A stretch of 64,000 nt of DNA. Source: JBBDWK01 sp040902885 (GTDB taxonomy: Bacteria > Acidobacteriota > Terriglobia > Bryobacterales > Bryobacteraceae). Below, piece by piece: positions 25,345-34,157 of the stretch (positions are counted from its first letter, which is position 1; each line of letters begins with the position of its first letter). The stretch covers positions 1 to 64,000 of the forward strand of contig JBBDWK010000102.1 in assembly GCA_040902885.1 (NCBI GenBank). Reading direction: 5' to 3'. The translations under genes and the position numbers were made by a program. The notes below the pieces were generated by a model. That model saw only the letters and a list, made by a program, of their open reading frames with translations. It was not told where the DNA came from and made no database searches.

Positions 25345-26208
25345 TTACAGCGCTTCGGCCGCGTGATAGGAGCTGCGCACCAGCGGCCCCGCTTCAACGT
25401 GCGTGAAGCCCATCTCCCGACCCGCGCGACGCAGTGCGTCGAACTCGTCCGGAGGTACGAAGCGCACGATGGGCAGATGCTTGGGCGAAGGCCTCAGATA
25501 TTGGCCCAGGGTGAGGATGTCCACCCTGTGGGCGCGCAGGTCGCGCATTACGGCGAGCGCTTCCTCGTTCGTCTCGCCCAGCCCGAGCATCAACCCGGAC
25601 TTGGTCGGCGTCTCCGGGCGCACGCTCTTTGCATACGCCAGCATGTCCAGCGACCGCTCGTAGCGCGCACCGAGCCGCACCTGGCGGTACAGCCTGGGCA
25701 CGGTCTCGGTATTGTGATTCAGCACGTCCGGAGCGGCTTGCATCACGATATCCATGGCCTCGTGGACGCCCTGAAAATCCGGCGTCAGCACTTCCACGGC
25801 ACAACCGGGAATCCGTTCTCGTATGGCGTGGATGGTCATGGCGAAAAGCTCCGCGCCGCCATCTTTACGGTCGTCGCGATTCACGCTGGTGATCACCGCG
25901 TAGGCGAGGCCCATGGCAGCCACGGCTTCGGCCACGCGGCGCGGTTCGTCGTAATCCACATCCAGCGGCGGGCCTTTCCGCACCGCACAAAAGCCGCAGC
26001 GGCGTGTACACACGTTGCCGAGAATCATGAAGGTCGCAGTGCGCCGGTTCCAGCAGTCGCCGACGTTCGGGCAAGCGGCGCTCTCGCAGACCGTGTGCAG
26101 CTTCAGGCGGTCGATCAGTCCCTTCAACTCCCGGTAGTTCTCGCCCACGGGCGCGGGAGCCCGCAGCCAGGATGGCCGCTGCTGCTTGGGTGCGATGGAG
26201 ACGAGCAA
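25345..26208 (-). CDS. lipA: Lipoyl synthase
   Basis: 287 residues, a radical SAM enzyme that inserts two sulfurs into octanoyl groups on lipoyl carrier domains. Both iron-sulfur sites are visible: the auxiliary cluster C41, C46, C52 (CESAACPNVGDC) and the radical SAM cluster C67, C71, C74 (CTRRCGFC). The C-terminal RSSY motif at 278-281, whose serine ligates the auxiliary cluster, is intact. It lies 3 nt after the glutamate formimidoyltransferase gene, so it is probably the last gene of that operon although the pathways are unrelated. Confidence 0.96.
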   Translation of the reverse strand: MLVSIAPKQQRPSWLRAPAPVGENYRELKGLIDRLKLHTVCESAACPNVGDCWNRRTATFMILGNVCTRRCGFCAVRKGPPLDVDYDEPRRVAEAVAAMGLAYAVITSVNRDDRKDGGAELFAMTIHAIRERIPGCAVEVLTPDFQGVHEAMDIVMQAAPDVLNHNTETVPRLYRQVRLGARYERSLDMLAYAKSVRPETPTKSGLMLGLGETNEEALAVMRDLRAHRVDILTLGQYLRPSPKHLPIVRFVPPDEFDALRRAGREMGFTHVEAGPLVRSSYHAAEAL

Positions 26209-26211
26209 GTT

Positions 26212-27138
26212 TCATTCTATCGCGGCGTGCCCGAAAGCCCGTTCCAGACGATCTTCCAGAATTACGTCGCGGTCTTCGCGCTCCAGATTGCGAAACCATT
26301 CGGCCGACGGGTCCACTGCCTGGCGCGGCACGAGACCAATCACCTCGCCTCCCGCGATGGCCACGCCCAGCCGCGCGGCTTCCGCCTTCACAAACTGGAA
26401 GACCTGCTCCACGCCGGTGGTCTCAAAATCCGTGAGGTTCATGGAGACCTGCGCCAGCCCCCGGGAAGCCAGCGGCACGCCCATGGCTTTAACATGGGGA
26501 AGGCCGCCGGACGAGGCGCGTATGCGGCCGGCGACGGTTCGGGCGACGGCCAGGTCCTCTGTGGCGAGATTGATGTTGTACGCGACGAGGAAGTTGCGCG
26601 CCCCGATTGCCGACGCACCGGCGGTGGGATGCAGTTCGCCTTCGCCAAAATCCGGCAGCCGGTCCGGATCGCGCCGGATCTCCTCGCGCAGCGTCTCGAA
26701 TTGGCCGCGCCGCACCACTTCGAGCCTCCGCCGTTCGGAACGAAGAGCGGCGGCTTCGTACAGGTAGACCGGCACGCGCAGGCGCTCCCAGATCTCGCGC
26801 GCCGCTTCGCGCGCCAGGCCAGCACAATCCTCGAGCGTTACGCCCCGCAGGGGAACAAAGGGCACCACGTCAGCGGCGCCTATGCGGGGATGAATGCCCC
26901 TGTGACCGTTGAGGTCGATGCATTCCACCGCGCGGGCAACGCCTCGCACCGCGGCTTCGGCCGCCGCGATGGGAGGGCCGGCGAAGGTGATCACGGAACG
27001 ATGATGGTCAACATCCATGGTACGGTCGAGCACCGCCACCCCGGGCACGGACGCGATTGTATCCGCGATGCCGTCAACAACCCGGCGCTCCCGCCCCTCC
27101 GAGAAGTTGGGCACGCACTCGACTAGTTGCCGTTCCAA
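26212..27138 (-). CDS. Glutamate formimidoyltransferase
   Basis: 308 residues, the transferase half of FtcD without the cyclodeaminase domain. It begins LVECVPNFSEGR, has the DVDHHRSV block, and carries the catalytic histidine in GIHPRIGAADVVPF (H83, matching His82 of the mammalian enzyme). It moves the formimino group from N-formimino-glutamate to tetrahydrofolate, the last step of one histidine degradation route. The reading frame is open far upstream (to 27771); TTG 27138, preceded by GGAGGGAAA, is the best start and overlaps the end of the preceding hutI-like gene by 16 nt. Confidence 0.9.
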   Translation of the reverse strand: MERQLVECVPNFSEGRERRVVDGIADTIASVPGVAVLDRTMDVDHHRSVITFAGPPIAAAEAAVRGVARAVECIDLNGHRGIHPRIGAADVVPFVPLRGVTLEDCAGLAREAAREIWERLRVPVYLYEAAALRSERRRLEVVRRGQFETLREEIRRDPDRLPDFGEGELHPTAGASAIGARNFLVAYNINLATEDLAVARTVAGRIRASSGGLPHVKAMGVPLASRGLAQVSMNLTDFETTGVEQVFQFVKAEAARLGVAIAGGEVIGLVPRQAVDPSAEWFRNLEREDRDVILEDRLERAFGHAAIE

Positions 27139-28325
27139 TTTCCCTCCGCGTCGTACACCACCTTTCCTCTTTTTATCGCCAGAACCACCGGGTTGACGCC
27201 GAAGTGGTGGGGGATTTCGCGATAGTCGCGCACATCCAGCACGATCACGTCGGCCTGCTTGCCGTATTCGAGCGAGCCAACCCGCTCGGAGCTGCGAGTG
27301 GCCCAGGCGCCGTTGATGGTGGAGGCGGTGATGGCTTCGGCCGGCGTCATGCCCATCTTCATGCACGCCAGGGAGATCATCATGGGCATGCTGCAGGTCG
27401 CGTTGCTGCAAGGGTGAAAGCCGGTGGCGAGGGCCACGGCCGCACCTGCATCGATCAATTCCCGGGCCGGCGGAGGGATGCCGTCCGGGATTGTCAGGCC
27501 TGGCAGCAGGCAGGCGATGGTAGCCGAGCGGGCGAGCATCACCGACTGGCTTGCGGTCGTCTGCGACGTGTAATCCATGCTGACGGCGTCGAACTCGAGC
27601 GCCAGACGAACGCCGCCCGCATGCACTTTCAACGGGAAGCCCAGCTCGCGCGCGGCGCTGAAACACCGGTGGGCCTGGCGCTGCGAAGGCTCGGACTCCT
27701 CCGCGCACACGCCGACAAAGCGGGCCAGTTTCTGCTTCCGCAGGCGGGGCATCAGCGAGGAGCACATCCACTCGACGTAGCCGTCGGCATCGCCTCCGGA
27801 TTCGGATGGCGTGCCGGTGGCGGGTAAATAGGTGGCCACAATGTCCAAAGGGTCCTCCCGCAGCGCCGCCAGCACGCGCAGCGATTTCATCTCCACCGCG
27901 GCATCCTGCGCGTATCCCGTTCTGGCTTCCAGCGTCGTTGTGCCGTGACGAAGGAAAGTCCTGAGGAGGCCGCGCGCGCGCCAGGCCAGGCGGCGCGCCG
28001 AAAGAGTGCGAATTGCGTTCAAATCGGACTGGCCGGAATTTTCGCCATCCGGCTCGAAGTGTCCGAAGGCGAGACGAGCGCGGCTGTCGACGAAGCCGGG
28101 CATGACCACCCGGCCATCCGCATTGATCTCACGGGCAGTGCGCGCGGCGGCAAGGCTTTCGATACGCCGGCCCGGGCCGACATCCGTGATCACCCCATCC
28201 CGTATCAGAAGCGCGCCATCCGGAATGATTCCGATTTCCCGCAGTGCAGTGCCGCGCCGCGGCCCTTGGGCGCCTCGCAAGGTGAGCAGTTGACGGGCGC
28301 CCCGCACCAGAATCGTGTCACCCAC
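27123..28325 (-). CDS. Imidazolonepropionase-like protein with degenerate metal site
   Basis: 400 residues, an amidohydrolase-fold protein whose overall pattern follows HutI (GLLRTFLRHGTTTLEARTGYAQD, LLPG, MISLACMKMGMTPAEAI). The metal ligands are largely missing: the H-x-H after PGFVDS is R82-A-R84, the D-H-L-E block reads D-Y-T-S at 251-254, and the Asp of the ATD motif is Gly302. H235 (KVHAGG) remains. HutI normally opens the imidazolone ring to N-formimino-glutamate, which fits the formimidoyltransferase directly downstream. Either the chemistry differs or the protein is not a hydrolase. The start is GTG 28325. Confidence 0.78.
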   Translation of the reverse strand: MGDTILVRGARQLLTLRGAQGPRRGTALREIGIIPDGALLIRDGVITDVGPGRRIESLAAARTAREINADGRVVMPGFVDSRARLAFGHFEPDGENSGQSDLNAIRTLSARRLAWRARGLLRTFLRHGTTTLEARTGYAQDAAVEMKSLRVLAALREDPLDIVATYLPATGTPSESGGDADGYVEWMCSSLMPRLRKQKLARFVGVCAEESEPSQRQAHRCFSAARELGFPLKVHAGGVRLALEFDAVSMDYTSQTTASQSVMLARSATIACLLPGLTIPDGIPPPARELIDAGAAVALATGFHPCSNATCSMPMMISLACMKMGMTPAEAITASTINGAWATRSSERVGSLEYGKQADVIVLDVRDYREIPHHFGVNPVVLAIKRGKVVYDAEGNWNGN

Positions 28326-28337
28326 GCGTACTTACTG

Positions 28338-28343
28338 TAGCAT
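28338..28343 (+). promoter_or_regulatory. -10-like box just before rluB
   Basis: TAGCAT at 28338-28343 lies 6 nt before the ATG. GTGTCA, 17 nt upstream, matches four of six -35 bases. No ribosome binding site is seen, so the transcript may be leaderless. Confidence 0.38.
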
Positions 28344-28349
28344 TCGATT

Positions 28350-29102
28350 ATGACGCGGCCGCCGGGCGGGCGAAATGGCAACCGCCCCTTAAAAACGCTG
28401 GAACGTGCCATTTCCAAGGCCGGGATAGGATCCCGCACGGAGGCCCGGCGCTGGATTGCGGACGGAAAGATCGCCGTGAACGGCCGCACGGTGAAGGATC
28501 CCGACCGCTGGGTGGATCTCGAGCGGGATCGCGTGACCATGGACGGCAAACCCGTTCGCCCCGGCCGCAAAATCTATCTCCTGCTCTACAAACCGAAGGG
28601 CTACATCACGACTTACAAGGATCCGCAAGGAAGGCCGACCGTCTACGATCTGATCGATACGGGGGAGTGGGTGTTCCCTGTGGGGCGTCTCGATCTGGAT
28701 ACCAGCGGACTGCTGATACTGACTAACGATGCGCAGTTCGCCGAGCGCCTCGCCAATCCCGAGTACAAAGCGCCCAAAACTTATCAGGTGAAAGCTTCCA
28801 CGCGGCTGACGGACGATCAGTTGGACGCGCTGCGGCGCGGGGTGGATCTGAGCGACGGCCCTACAAGACCGGCGCGGGTAACGCGGCTGCGCGATTCCGA
28901 AAAGTACACGTTCCTCGAAATGACCATTACGGAAGGCCGCAATCGCCAGGTGCGGCGCATGGTGGAAGCAGTGGGGAGCAAAGTGCTGAAGCTGGTGCGG
29001 ACAGCCATCGGTCCGGTGCGCATCGGGGATTTGCCCATCGGCAAGACGCGCCCGCTGACCAAGCCGGAGATTCAGGCGCTGTCCCCGCGGGCCGGCGGAT
29101 AG
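28350..29102 (+). CDS. rluB: Ribosomal large subunit pseudouridine synthase (RluB/RsuA family)
   Basis: 250 residues. An S4 RNA-binding domain (about 15-62, ISKAGIGSRTEARRWIADGKIAVNG) precedes the pseudouridine synthase domain. The catalytic aspartate is D115 in VGRLDLDTSGLL. LLYKPKGYITT and ITEGRNRQVRRM are further family motifs. The enzyme isomerises a uridine in rRNA; RluB is favoured over RluE or RsuA by the S4 domain and length, but the site is inferred. It is divergent from the hutI-like gene with only 24 nt between starts. Confidence 0.88.
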   Translation: MTRPPGGRNGNRPLKTLERAISKAGIGSRTEARRWIADGKIAVNGRTVKDPDRWVDLERDRVTMDGKPVRPGRKIYLLLYKPKGYITTYKDPQGRPTVYDLIDTGEWVFPVGRLDLDTSGLLILTNDAQFAERLANPEYKAPKTYQVKASTRLTDDQLDALRRGVDLSDGPTRPARVTRLRDSEKYTFLEMTITEGRNRQVRRMVEAVGSKVLKLVRTAIGPVRIGDLPIGKTRPLTKPEIQALSPRAGG

Positions 29103-29143
29103 AACTTCCGGCGTCCCCAAGCGGCAGTCCGCGGTCGATTTGC

Positions 29144-29149
29144 TATATT
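29144..29149 (+). promoter_or_regulatory. -10-like box just before valS
   Basis: GCTATATT at 29142-29149 (hexamer TATATT) lies 11 nt before the valS ATG. The same octamer occurs 7 nt before the SDR gene and 13 nt before the hydrolase at 59942. No Shine-Dalgarno sequence is visible and the -35 is poor. Confidence 0.35.
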
Positions 29150-29160
29150 GGAAATTCCCC

Positions 29161-31833
29161 ATGCAAATCGAGAAAGTCTACGAACCTCAGCGGTTTGAGC
29201 CGCATTGGGCGCAGTGGTGGATCGACCGGAAACTGTACGTAGCCCAGCACCGTCCGGGACCGGCTTTCTCGCTCGTCATTCCGCCGCCCAACGTCACCGG
29301 CTCTCTGCACATGGGCCACATGCTGGAGCACGCCGAGATCGACACCACCGTCCGGCGGCGCCGCATGCTGGGCGACAACACGCTCTGGCTGCCGGGAACG
29401 GACCACGCCGGCATCGCGACCCAGATGATGGTGGAGCGCCAGTTGGCGAAAGAGGGAATCGACCGATGCCGGCTCGGCCGTGAGAAATTCGAGGATCGCG
29501 TCTGGCAGTGGAAGGAACAGTACGGCGACACCATTAAGGCACAGATGGTTCGCATGGGCCTGAGCTGCGACTGGTCGCGTGAGCGTTTTACCCTCGATCC
29601 CGGCCTTTCCCGCGCCGTCCGCGAAGTCTTCGTCCGCCTGTACGAGAAGGGCCTGATTTATCGCGGCGAGTACATGGTCAACTGGTGCCCCGGCTGCCGC
29701 ACCGCGCTCTCCGACTTGGAAGTGGCGCACGATGAGACTCAGGGGAACATGTGGCACATCAGATACCCCGTGCACGGTTCCTCGCGGAGTCTCGTGGTGG
29801 CCACCACGCGTCCTGAGACCATGCTGGGCGACACCGCGGTCGCCATCAACCCGGCCGACCCGCGTTACTTCGACCTGCACGGGCTCACCGTCGATCTGCC
29901 GCTGATGAACCGCGAGATTCCGTTGATCCTGGACGAGGTCGCGGACCCGAAGTTCGGCACCGGCGTTGTGAAGATCACGCCCGCGCACGATCCGAACGAC
30001 TTTGAAGCGGGCCGCCGGCATCATCTGCCGCACGTCAAGGTCATCGGGGAGAACGGTCACATGACCCTCGAGGCCGGCCCATACGCCGGGCTCGACCGCA
30101 TGGAGGCGCGCCGGCGGGTTGTGCAAGACCTGGAAGACCTGGGGCTGCTCGAAAAGGTGGAGCCGTATCCGCTGAGCGTCGGCAAGTGCGACCGCTGCAA
30201 AACCGTTGTCGAGCCGCTCGTCTCCATCCAATGGTTCGTCAAAACCAAGCCTCTGGCCGCTAAAGCCATCGAGGTGGTGGAGAACGGCCGCATCGAATTC
30301 ATTCCGGAGATGTGGACCAAGACGTACTTCGAGTGGATGTACAACATCCGCGACTGGTGCGTTTCGCGCCAGCTTTGGTGGGGTCACCGCATTCCCGCAT
30401 GGCACTGCAAGAGCTGCGGCGAAGTCATGGTGGCGCGCGAAGCGCCGGAGGCGTGCCTGCGCTGCGGCGGCTCCATGCTCGAGCAGGACCCCGACGTGCT
30501 CGACACCTGGTTCAGTTCCGCGCTCTGGCCCTTCTCCACGCTCGGGTGGCCGGACGAAACCGAGGACCTGAAGCTGTTTTATCCGACAAGCCTGCTGATC
30601 ACGGGCTTCGACATCCTGTTCTTCTGGGTAGCGCGGATGGTCATGATGGGCATCGAGTTCATGGGCGAAGTGCCCTTCCGTCAGGTCTACATCCACGGCC
30701 TGGTGCGGGACGCCGACCGCCTGAAGATGTCCAAGACGCGCGGCAACACCATCGACCCGCTGGCCATGACCGAGAAGTACGGCACGGATGCGGTGCGGCT
30801 CTCTCTGCTCATGGGCGCGGCGCCGGGCACGGACATCGTGCTCACCGAAGACCGCATGGAAAGCGCGCGCGCCTTCGCCAACAAGATCTGGAACGCGGCG
30901 CGGCTGCTCTTCATGAACATGGAGCGGTCGGGCGTCCCGCCGTGGCTTCCCGCCGACCCGCAGCCAGGCCTGCCCGAAACCGCGGGAAGCCTCGCGGCTT
31001 CTCTTGAAGACCGCTGGATCTTCAGCCGTCTGAACGCTTGCGCGGAGCAAGCCAACCGGGCGATCGATCAGTACCGCTTCCATGAGGCCGCGCAGGTGCT
31101 CTGGCACTTCTTCTGGCACGAGTTCTGCGATTGGTACCTGGAGTTCAAGAAGCTGCGGTTCGAAGAAAACTCCGGGCTCACGGCGGACTGGCGGAACCTG
31201 CTGACCGTTTTCGAAAGCGCTTTGCGGCTGCTGCATCCTGTGATGCCGTTCCTAACCGAAGAGCTGTGGCAGCGCCTGAAATCGGCCGATGCCAACCGGC
31301 CGGAATCCATCTCGCTTGCGCCCTACCCTCAATACCGGCAGGAGTCGGCGGATCTGGCGGCCGAGCACGAGATGCAGATTCTGCAGGACGCGATTACGGC
31401 GGCGCGCAATCTGCGCGCGGAGATGAAGCTGGACCCGAAGCAGTTGGTGGAAGGCGCGCTATACGGCCGCGGCATTGCCGTCACGGTGGGCCGCAGTCAT
31501 TCCCAGGCCATCCGCAAGCTCGCCAACATCGATCTGGAGTTCCGCGAAGAAGCCGCTCCGGGGGCTCGCGGCGCGGAGGCGCGGCGCTCCACGCCCGAGT
31601 TCGACCTGATCCTGCGCATCCCTCTGGAGCAGACCGATGCGCAGCGCAAGCGTCTGGAAAAGGAGAAGGAGCAGCTCGACAAGGTGATTGCCGCTTCGCG
31701 CCGCCAGCTTGCGGACGAAACATTTCTCAGCCGCGCGCCCGAGCATGTGGTGGGTTCCATTCGCCAGAAACTGGTTGAGTACGAGGCCCAGGCGGCAAAA
31801 GTGCGCGCTGGTCTTGAAGGCTTGGCCGGATGA
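29161..31833 (+). CDS. valS: Valyl-tRNA synthetase
   Basis: 890 residues, a class I aminoacyl-tRNA synthetase. The HIGH motif is H50-M-G-H53 in NVTGSLHMGHML, and the KMSKS motif is KMSKT near 522. The editing domain lies between them (VATTRPETMLGDTAVAI). Zinc-ligand-like CxxC pairs occur at CPGC, CDRC and CLRC, and a C-terminal coiled coil (KRLEKEKEQLDKVI) is typical of ValRS. ATG 29161 is chosen over an upstream TTG at 29140, which would include the -10-like box. First gene of a run with nadC, birA, coaX and an unknown gene. Confidence 0.97.
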   Translation: MQIEKVYEPQRFEPHWAQWWIDRKLYVAQHRPGPAFSLVIPPPNVTGSLHMGHMLEHAEIDTTVRRRRMLGDNTLWLPGTDHAGIATQMMVERQLAKEGIDRCRLGREKFEDRVWQWKEQYGDTIKAQMVRMGLSCDWSRERFTLDPGLSRAVREVFVRLYEKGLIYRGEYMVNWCPGCRTALSDLEVAHDETQGNMWHIRYPVHGSSRSLVVATTRPETMLGDTAVAINPADPRYFDLHGLTVDLPLMNREIPLILDEVADPKFGTGVVKITPAHDPNDFEAGRRHHLPHVKVIGENGHMTLEAGPYAGLDRMEARRRVVQDLEDLGLLEKVEPYPLSVGKCDRCKTVVEPLVSIQWFVKTKPLAAKAIEVVENGRIEFIPEMWTKTYFEWMYNIRDWCVSRQLWWGHRIPAWHCKSCGEVMVAREAPEACLRCGGSMLEQDPDVLDTWFSSALWPFSTLGWPDETEDLKLFYPTSLLITGFDILFFWVARMVMMGIEFMGEVPFRQVYIHGLVRDADRLKMSKTRGNTIDPLAMTEKYGTDAVRLSLLMGAAPGTDIVLTEDRMESARAFANKIWNAARLLFMNMERSGVPPWLPADPQPGLPETAGSLAASLEDRWIFSRLNACAEQANRAIDQYRFHEAAQVLWHFFWHEFCDWYLEFKKLRFEENSGLTADWRNLLTVFESALRLLHPVMPFLTEELWQRLKSADANRPESISLAPYPQYRQESADLAAEHEMQILQDAITAARNLRAEMKLDPKQLVEGALYGRGIAVTVGRSHSQAIRKLANIDLEFREEAAPGARGAEARRSTPEFDLILRIPLEQTDAQRKRLEKEKEQLDKVIAASRRQLADETFLSRAPEHVVGSIRQKLVEYEAQAAKVRAGLEGLAG

Positions 31834-32651
31834 CCGGAATCGCCGACACGGTCCGCCGCGCGCTCGAAGAGGACATTGGCAGCGGCGACGTTACCACGCT
31901 TGCGTGCGTCGCCGAGGACCGTAAAGCGCGCGGCGTATTTCTGGCGCGTGAGCCGCAGGTCGTGGCGGGAGTGCATCTGCTGCCCGTCATTTTCGAGTCG
32001 CGCGGCGGCGTCGACGAACTGGCCGTCGAGAAAAGGGACGGCGAGTTCGCGGCCGAGGGCGAACCCATCGCGTGCGTGCGCGGCAAGGCGCGGACGCTGC
32101 TCGAGTGCGAGCGCGTGGCATTGAACTTCCTGCAGCGGCTGGGCGGCATCGCCACCTTGGGCCGAGCCTATGTGGACCGCGTGCGGGGTACCAACTGCCG
32201 CATTCTGGATACGCGCAAAACAACACCGGGGCTGCGGCGGCTGGAGAAGATGGCGGCGGCGGCCGGCGGCGTGACCAATCACCGCATGGGACTCTTCGAC
32301 GCCATTCTCATCAAGAACAACCACATCGCCGCGGCGGGCGGCGTGGCCCAGGCTTTGCGGAATGCGAGGGCGTCCGGGCTGCCCATCGAGATTGAGGTGC
32401 GCAGCCGGGCCGAGCTGATGGAGGCGCTCGAAAATGGCGCAACACACCTGCTGCTCGACAATCTTTCGCCACATGAAGCCGCCGAGCAGATTCGCCTGAT
32501 CGCGGGCCGCGCAACCGTCGAGCTTTCCGGCGGTATTACGCTCGAGAACGTGCGGGCATACGCCGAGACCGGCGCGCAGTTCGTCTCCGCGGGCGCCATC
32601 ACCCACTCCGCCCGCGCCGTGGACGTAAGCTTCCGTTTGGAACTCGAGTGA
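31830..32651 (+). CDS. nadC: Nicotinate-nucleotide pyrophosphorylase (carboxylating)
   Basis: 273 residues, quinolinate phosphoribosyltransferase of NAD synthesis. Family motifs are present: LEEDIGSGDVTT at the N-terminus, LLECERVALNFLQRLGGIAT, the RKTTPGLRRLEK quinolinate-binding loop, IKNNHI, and the C-terminal VELSGGI phosphate site. The ATG overlaps the valS stop by 4 nt (ATGA), so translation is coupled. No nadA or nadB is present in the window. Confidence 0.95.
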   Translation: MTGIADTVRRALEEDIGSGDVTTLACVAEDRKARGVFLAREPQVVAGVHLLPVIFESRGGVDELAVEKRDGEFAAEGEPIACVRGKARTLLECERVALNFLQRLGGIATLGRAYVDRVRGTNCRILDTRKTTPGLRRLEKMAAAAGGVTNHRMGLFDAILIKNNHIAAAGGVAQALRNARASGLPIEIEVRSRAELMEALENGATHLLLDNLSPHEAAEQIRLIAGRATVELSGGITLENVRAYAETGAQFVSAGAITHSARAVDVSFRLELE

Positions 32652-33370
32652 GCCGGCGCATCGAGCGATTCTCCACCATCGATTCCACCATGCACGAGGC
32701 CGCCCGCCTGGCCGCTGAAGGCGCGCCGGCGGGAACTGCCGTGGTAGCGGACGAGCAGACCGCGGGTATCGGACGCCATGGACACGCCTGGCATTCGGAG
32801 CGGCGCGCCGGGCTCTACCTCTCGGTGATCCTGCGGCCCGCGCTCGAGCCCTCCTCCCTGCCCCTGCTTACGTTGGCCCTCGGTCTCGCCATGGCCGACG
32901 CCATCCGCATCGCCGCCGGTCTGGCCTGCGATCTGCGGTGGCCCAACGATGTGCTTTCGCGCGGCAGGAAGCTGGCCGGCATTCTCGTGCAGATGCACAA
33001 CTCGGCGGCCATCGCCGGAATCGGAATCAACGTGAATCACGAGTCCTTCCCGAAGCATCTTGCGGAGGAGGCCACATCGCTCCGTATGGAGACCGGCTGT
33101 GAGCATTCCCGCGAGACGCTGCTGGAAGCGGTGTTGCTTGCGGTGGACGGTTCGTCCAGAATGCTGGTGGAGGATGGGCCGCAAGCCATCGTCGATCTCT
33201 TCTCGATCCGCTCCAGCTACGTACGGGGGCGGCGGGTGCGCGTGGCACACCAGGACGATGGCGATCTGGTGGGCGTGACCGCGGGCCTCGACTCCCGCGG
33301 ATTCTTGATCGTGAGAAAGGACGACGGAAGCGAAAGTCTGGTGCTCGCCGGCGGCGTGCGCCCGGCCTGA
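32648..33370 (+). CDS. birA: Biotin-[acetyl-CoA-carboxylase] ligase
   Basis: 240 residues, starting at GTG 32648 with a GTGA overlap with nadC. It contains only the catalytic domain: STIDSTMHEAARLA, the biotinyl-AMP loop TAGIGRHGHAWHS (35-50), RWPNDVL and KLAGIL, then a small C-terminal SH3-like part. The N-terminal winged helix of E. coli BirA is missing, so this is a group I ligase that cannot act as the biotin repressor. It transfers biotin to carboxylase carrier proteins in the cytoplasm. Confidence 0.93.
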   Translation: MSRRIERFSTIDSTMHEAARLAAEGAPAGTAVVADEQTAGIGRHGHAWHSERRAGLYLSVILRPALEPSSLPLLTLALGLAMADAIRIAAGLACDLRWPNDVLSRGRKLAGILVQMHNSAAIAGIGINVNHESFPKHLAEEATSLRMETGCEHSRETLLEAVLLAVDGSSRMLVEDGPQAIVDLFSIRSSYVRGRRVRVAHQDDGDLVGVTAGLDSRGFLIVRKDDGSESLVLAGGVRPA

Positions 33371-33386
33371 TCGCTTCGGCTGCCAT

Positions 33387-34157
33387 ATGCTACTTGCGCT
33401 CGACGTAGGCAACACCAACGTAACCATCGGCGCCTTCGAAGGCGGGCGGCTCATCCGCGACTGGCGTCTGCGGACGGTAGTGGAGCAGACTGCGGACGAA
33501 TGGGGCATCCTGCTGCGCAACATCTTCACGCTCTCCGCGCTTGGGCTCGATCACGTGGAGGGCATCATCGTCGCGAGCGTCGTGCCGCCCCTCGATAGCG
33601 CCCTGGTCCAGATGGCCCACCGGTACTTCGATTCGGACGCGCTTTTTGTTACCGCAACCACCGACACGGGCCTCAAAATCTGCTATGAGAACCCGAGCGA
33701 AGTGGGCGCGGACCGCCTGGTCAACGGCGTGGCGGCGCTGCACAAGTACGGCGGCCCGTGCGTGGTGGTGGACCTGGGCACGGCCATCACCTTCGACGCC
33801 ATCTCCGCCAAGGCAGAGTATCTGGGCGGAGTGATTGCAGCGGGCATCGGCATCTCGATCGACGCGCTGTTTTCCCGCACCGCGAGGCTGCCGCGCGTCG
33901 ATTTCCGCCAGCCCGAGCGCGTCATCGGCACGAACACGGTGTCCAGCATCCAATCGGGGCTTTACTATGGAGCCCTGGGCATGATCGACGGCATTGTGGA
34001 GCGGCTGATGACGGAACTGGGGCCGGACACGCGGGTGATCGCCACCGGAGGGCAGGCGCCGATGATTGCCAAGGGGTCGCGCTACCTGAAGCTTATTGAC
34101 GAGCATCTCACGCTCGAAGGCTTGCGGCTGATTTGGGAACGGAACCGGCGGCAGTGA
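33387..34157 (+). CDS. coaX: Type III pantothenate kinase
   Basis: 256 residues, catalysing the first step of coenzyme A synthesis. ASKHA-fold motifs are visible: LALDVGNTNVTIG (phosphate 1), GADRLVNGVAALHKYG with the key Asp, VVDLGTAITFDAI (phosphate 2) and ATGGQAPMIAKGS (adenosine site). Type III kinases are not feedback-inhibited by CoA. The gene lies 16 nt after birA. The following unknown gene overlaps its stop by 4 nt. Confidence 0.95.
   Translation: MLLALDVGNTNVTIGAFEGGRLIRDWRLRTVVEQTADEWGILLRNIFTLSALGLDHVEGIIVASVVPPLDSALVQMAHRYFDSDALFVTATTDTGLKICYENPSEVGADRLVNGVAALHKYGGPCVVVDLGTAITFDAISAKAEYLGGVIAAGIGISIDALFSRTARLPRVDFRQPERVIGTNTVSSIQSGLYYGALGMIDGIVERLMTELGPDTRVIATGGQAPMIAKGSRYLKLIDEHLTLEGLRLIWERNRRQ

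Noticed and set aside
25270..27126. 618-residue plus-strand frame starting in the family A repeat
   Set aside because: Begins with the LAYARGSV repeat translation and runs antisense to lipA and the formimidoyltransferase gene; a typical spurious call.
27139..27771. Upstream extension of the formimidoyltransferase frame
   Set aside because: It overlaps the hutI-like gene in another frame; homology starts right after TTG 27138.
29143..31236. 697-residue minus-strand frame under valS
   Set aside because: Antisense shadow of a high-GC essential gene; no recognisable motifs.
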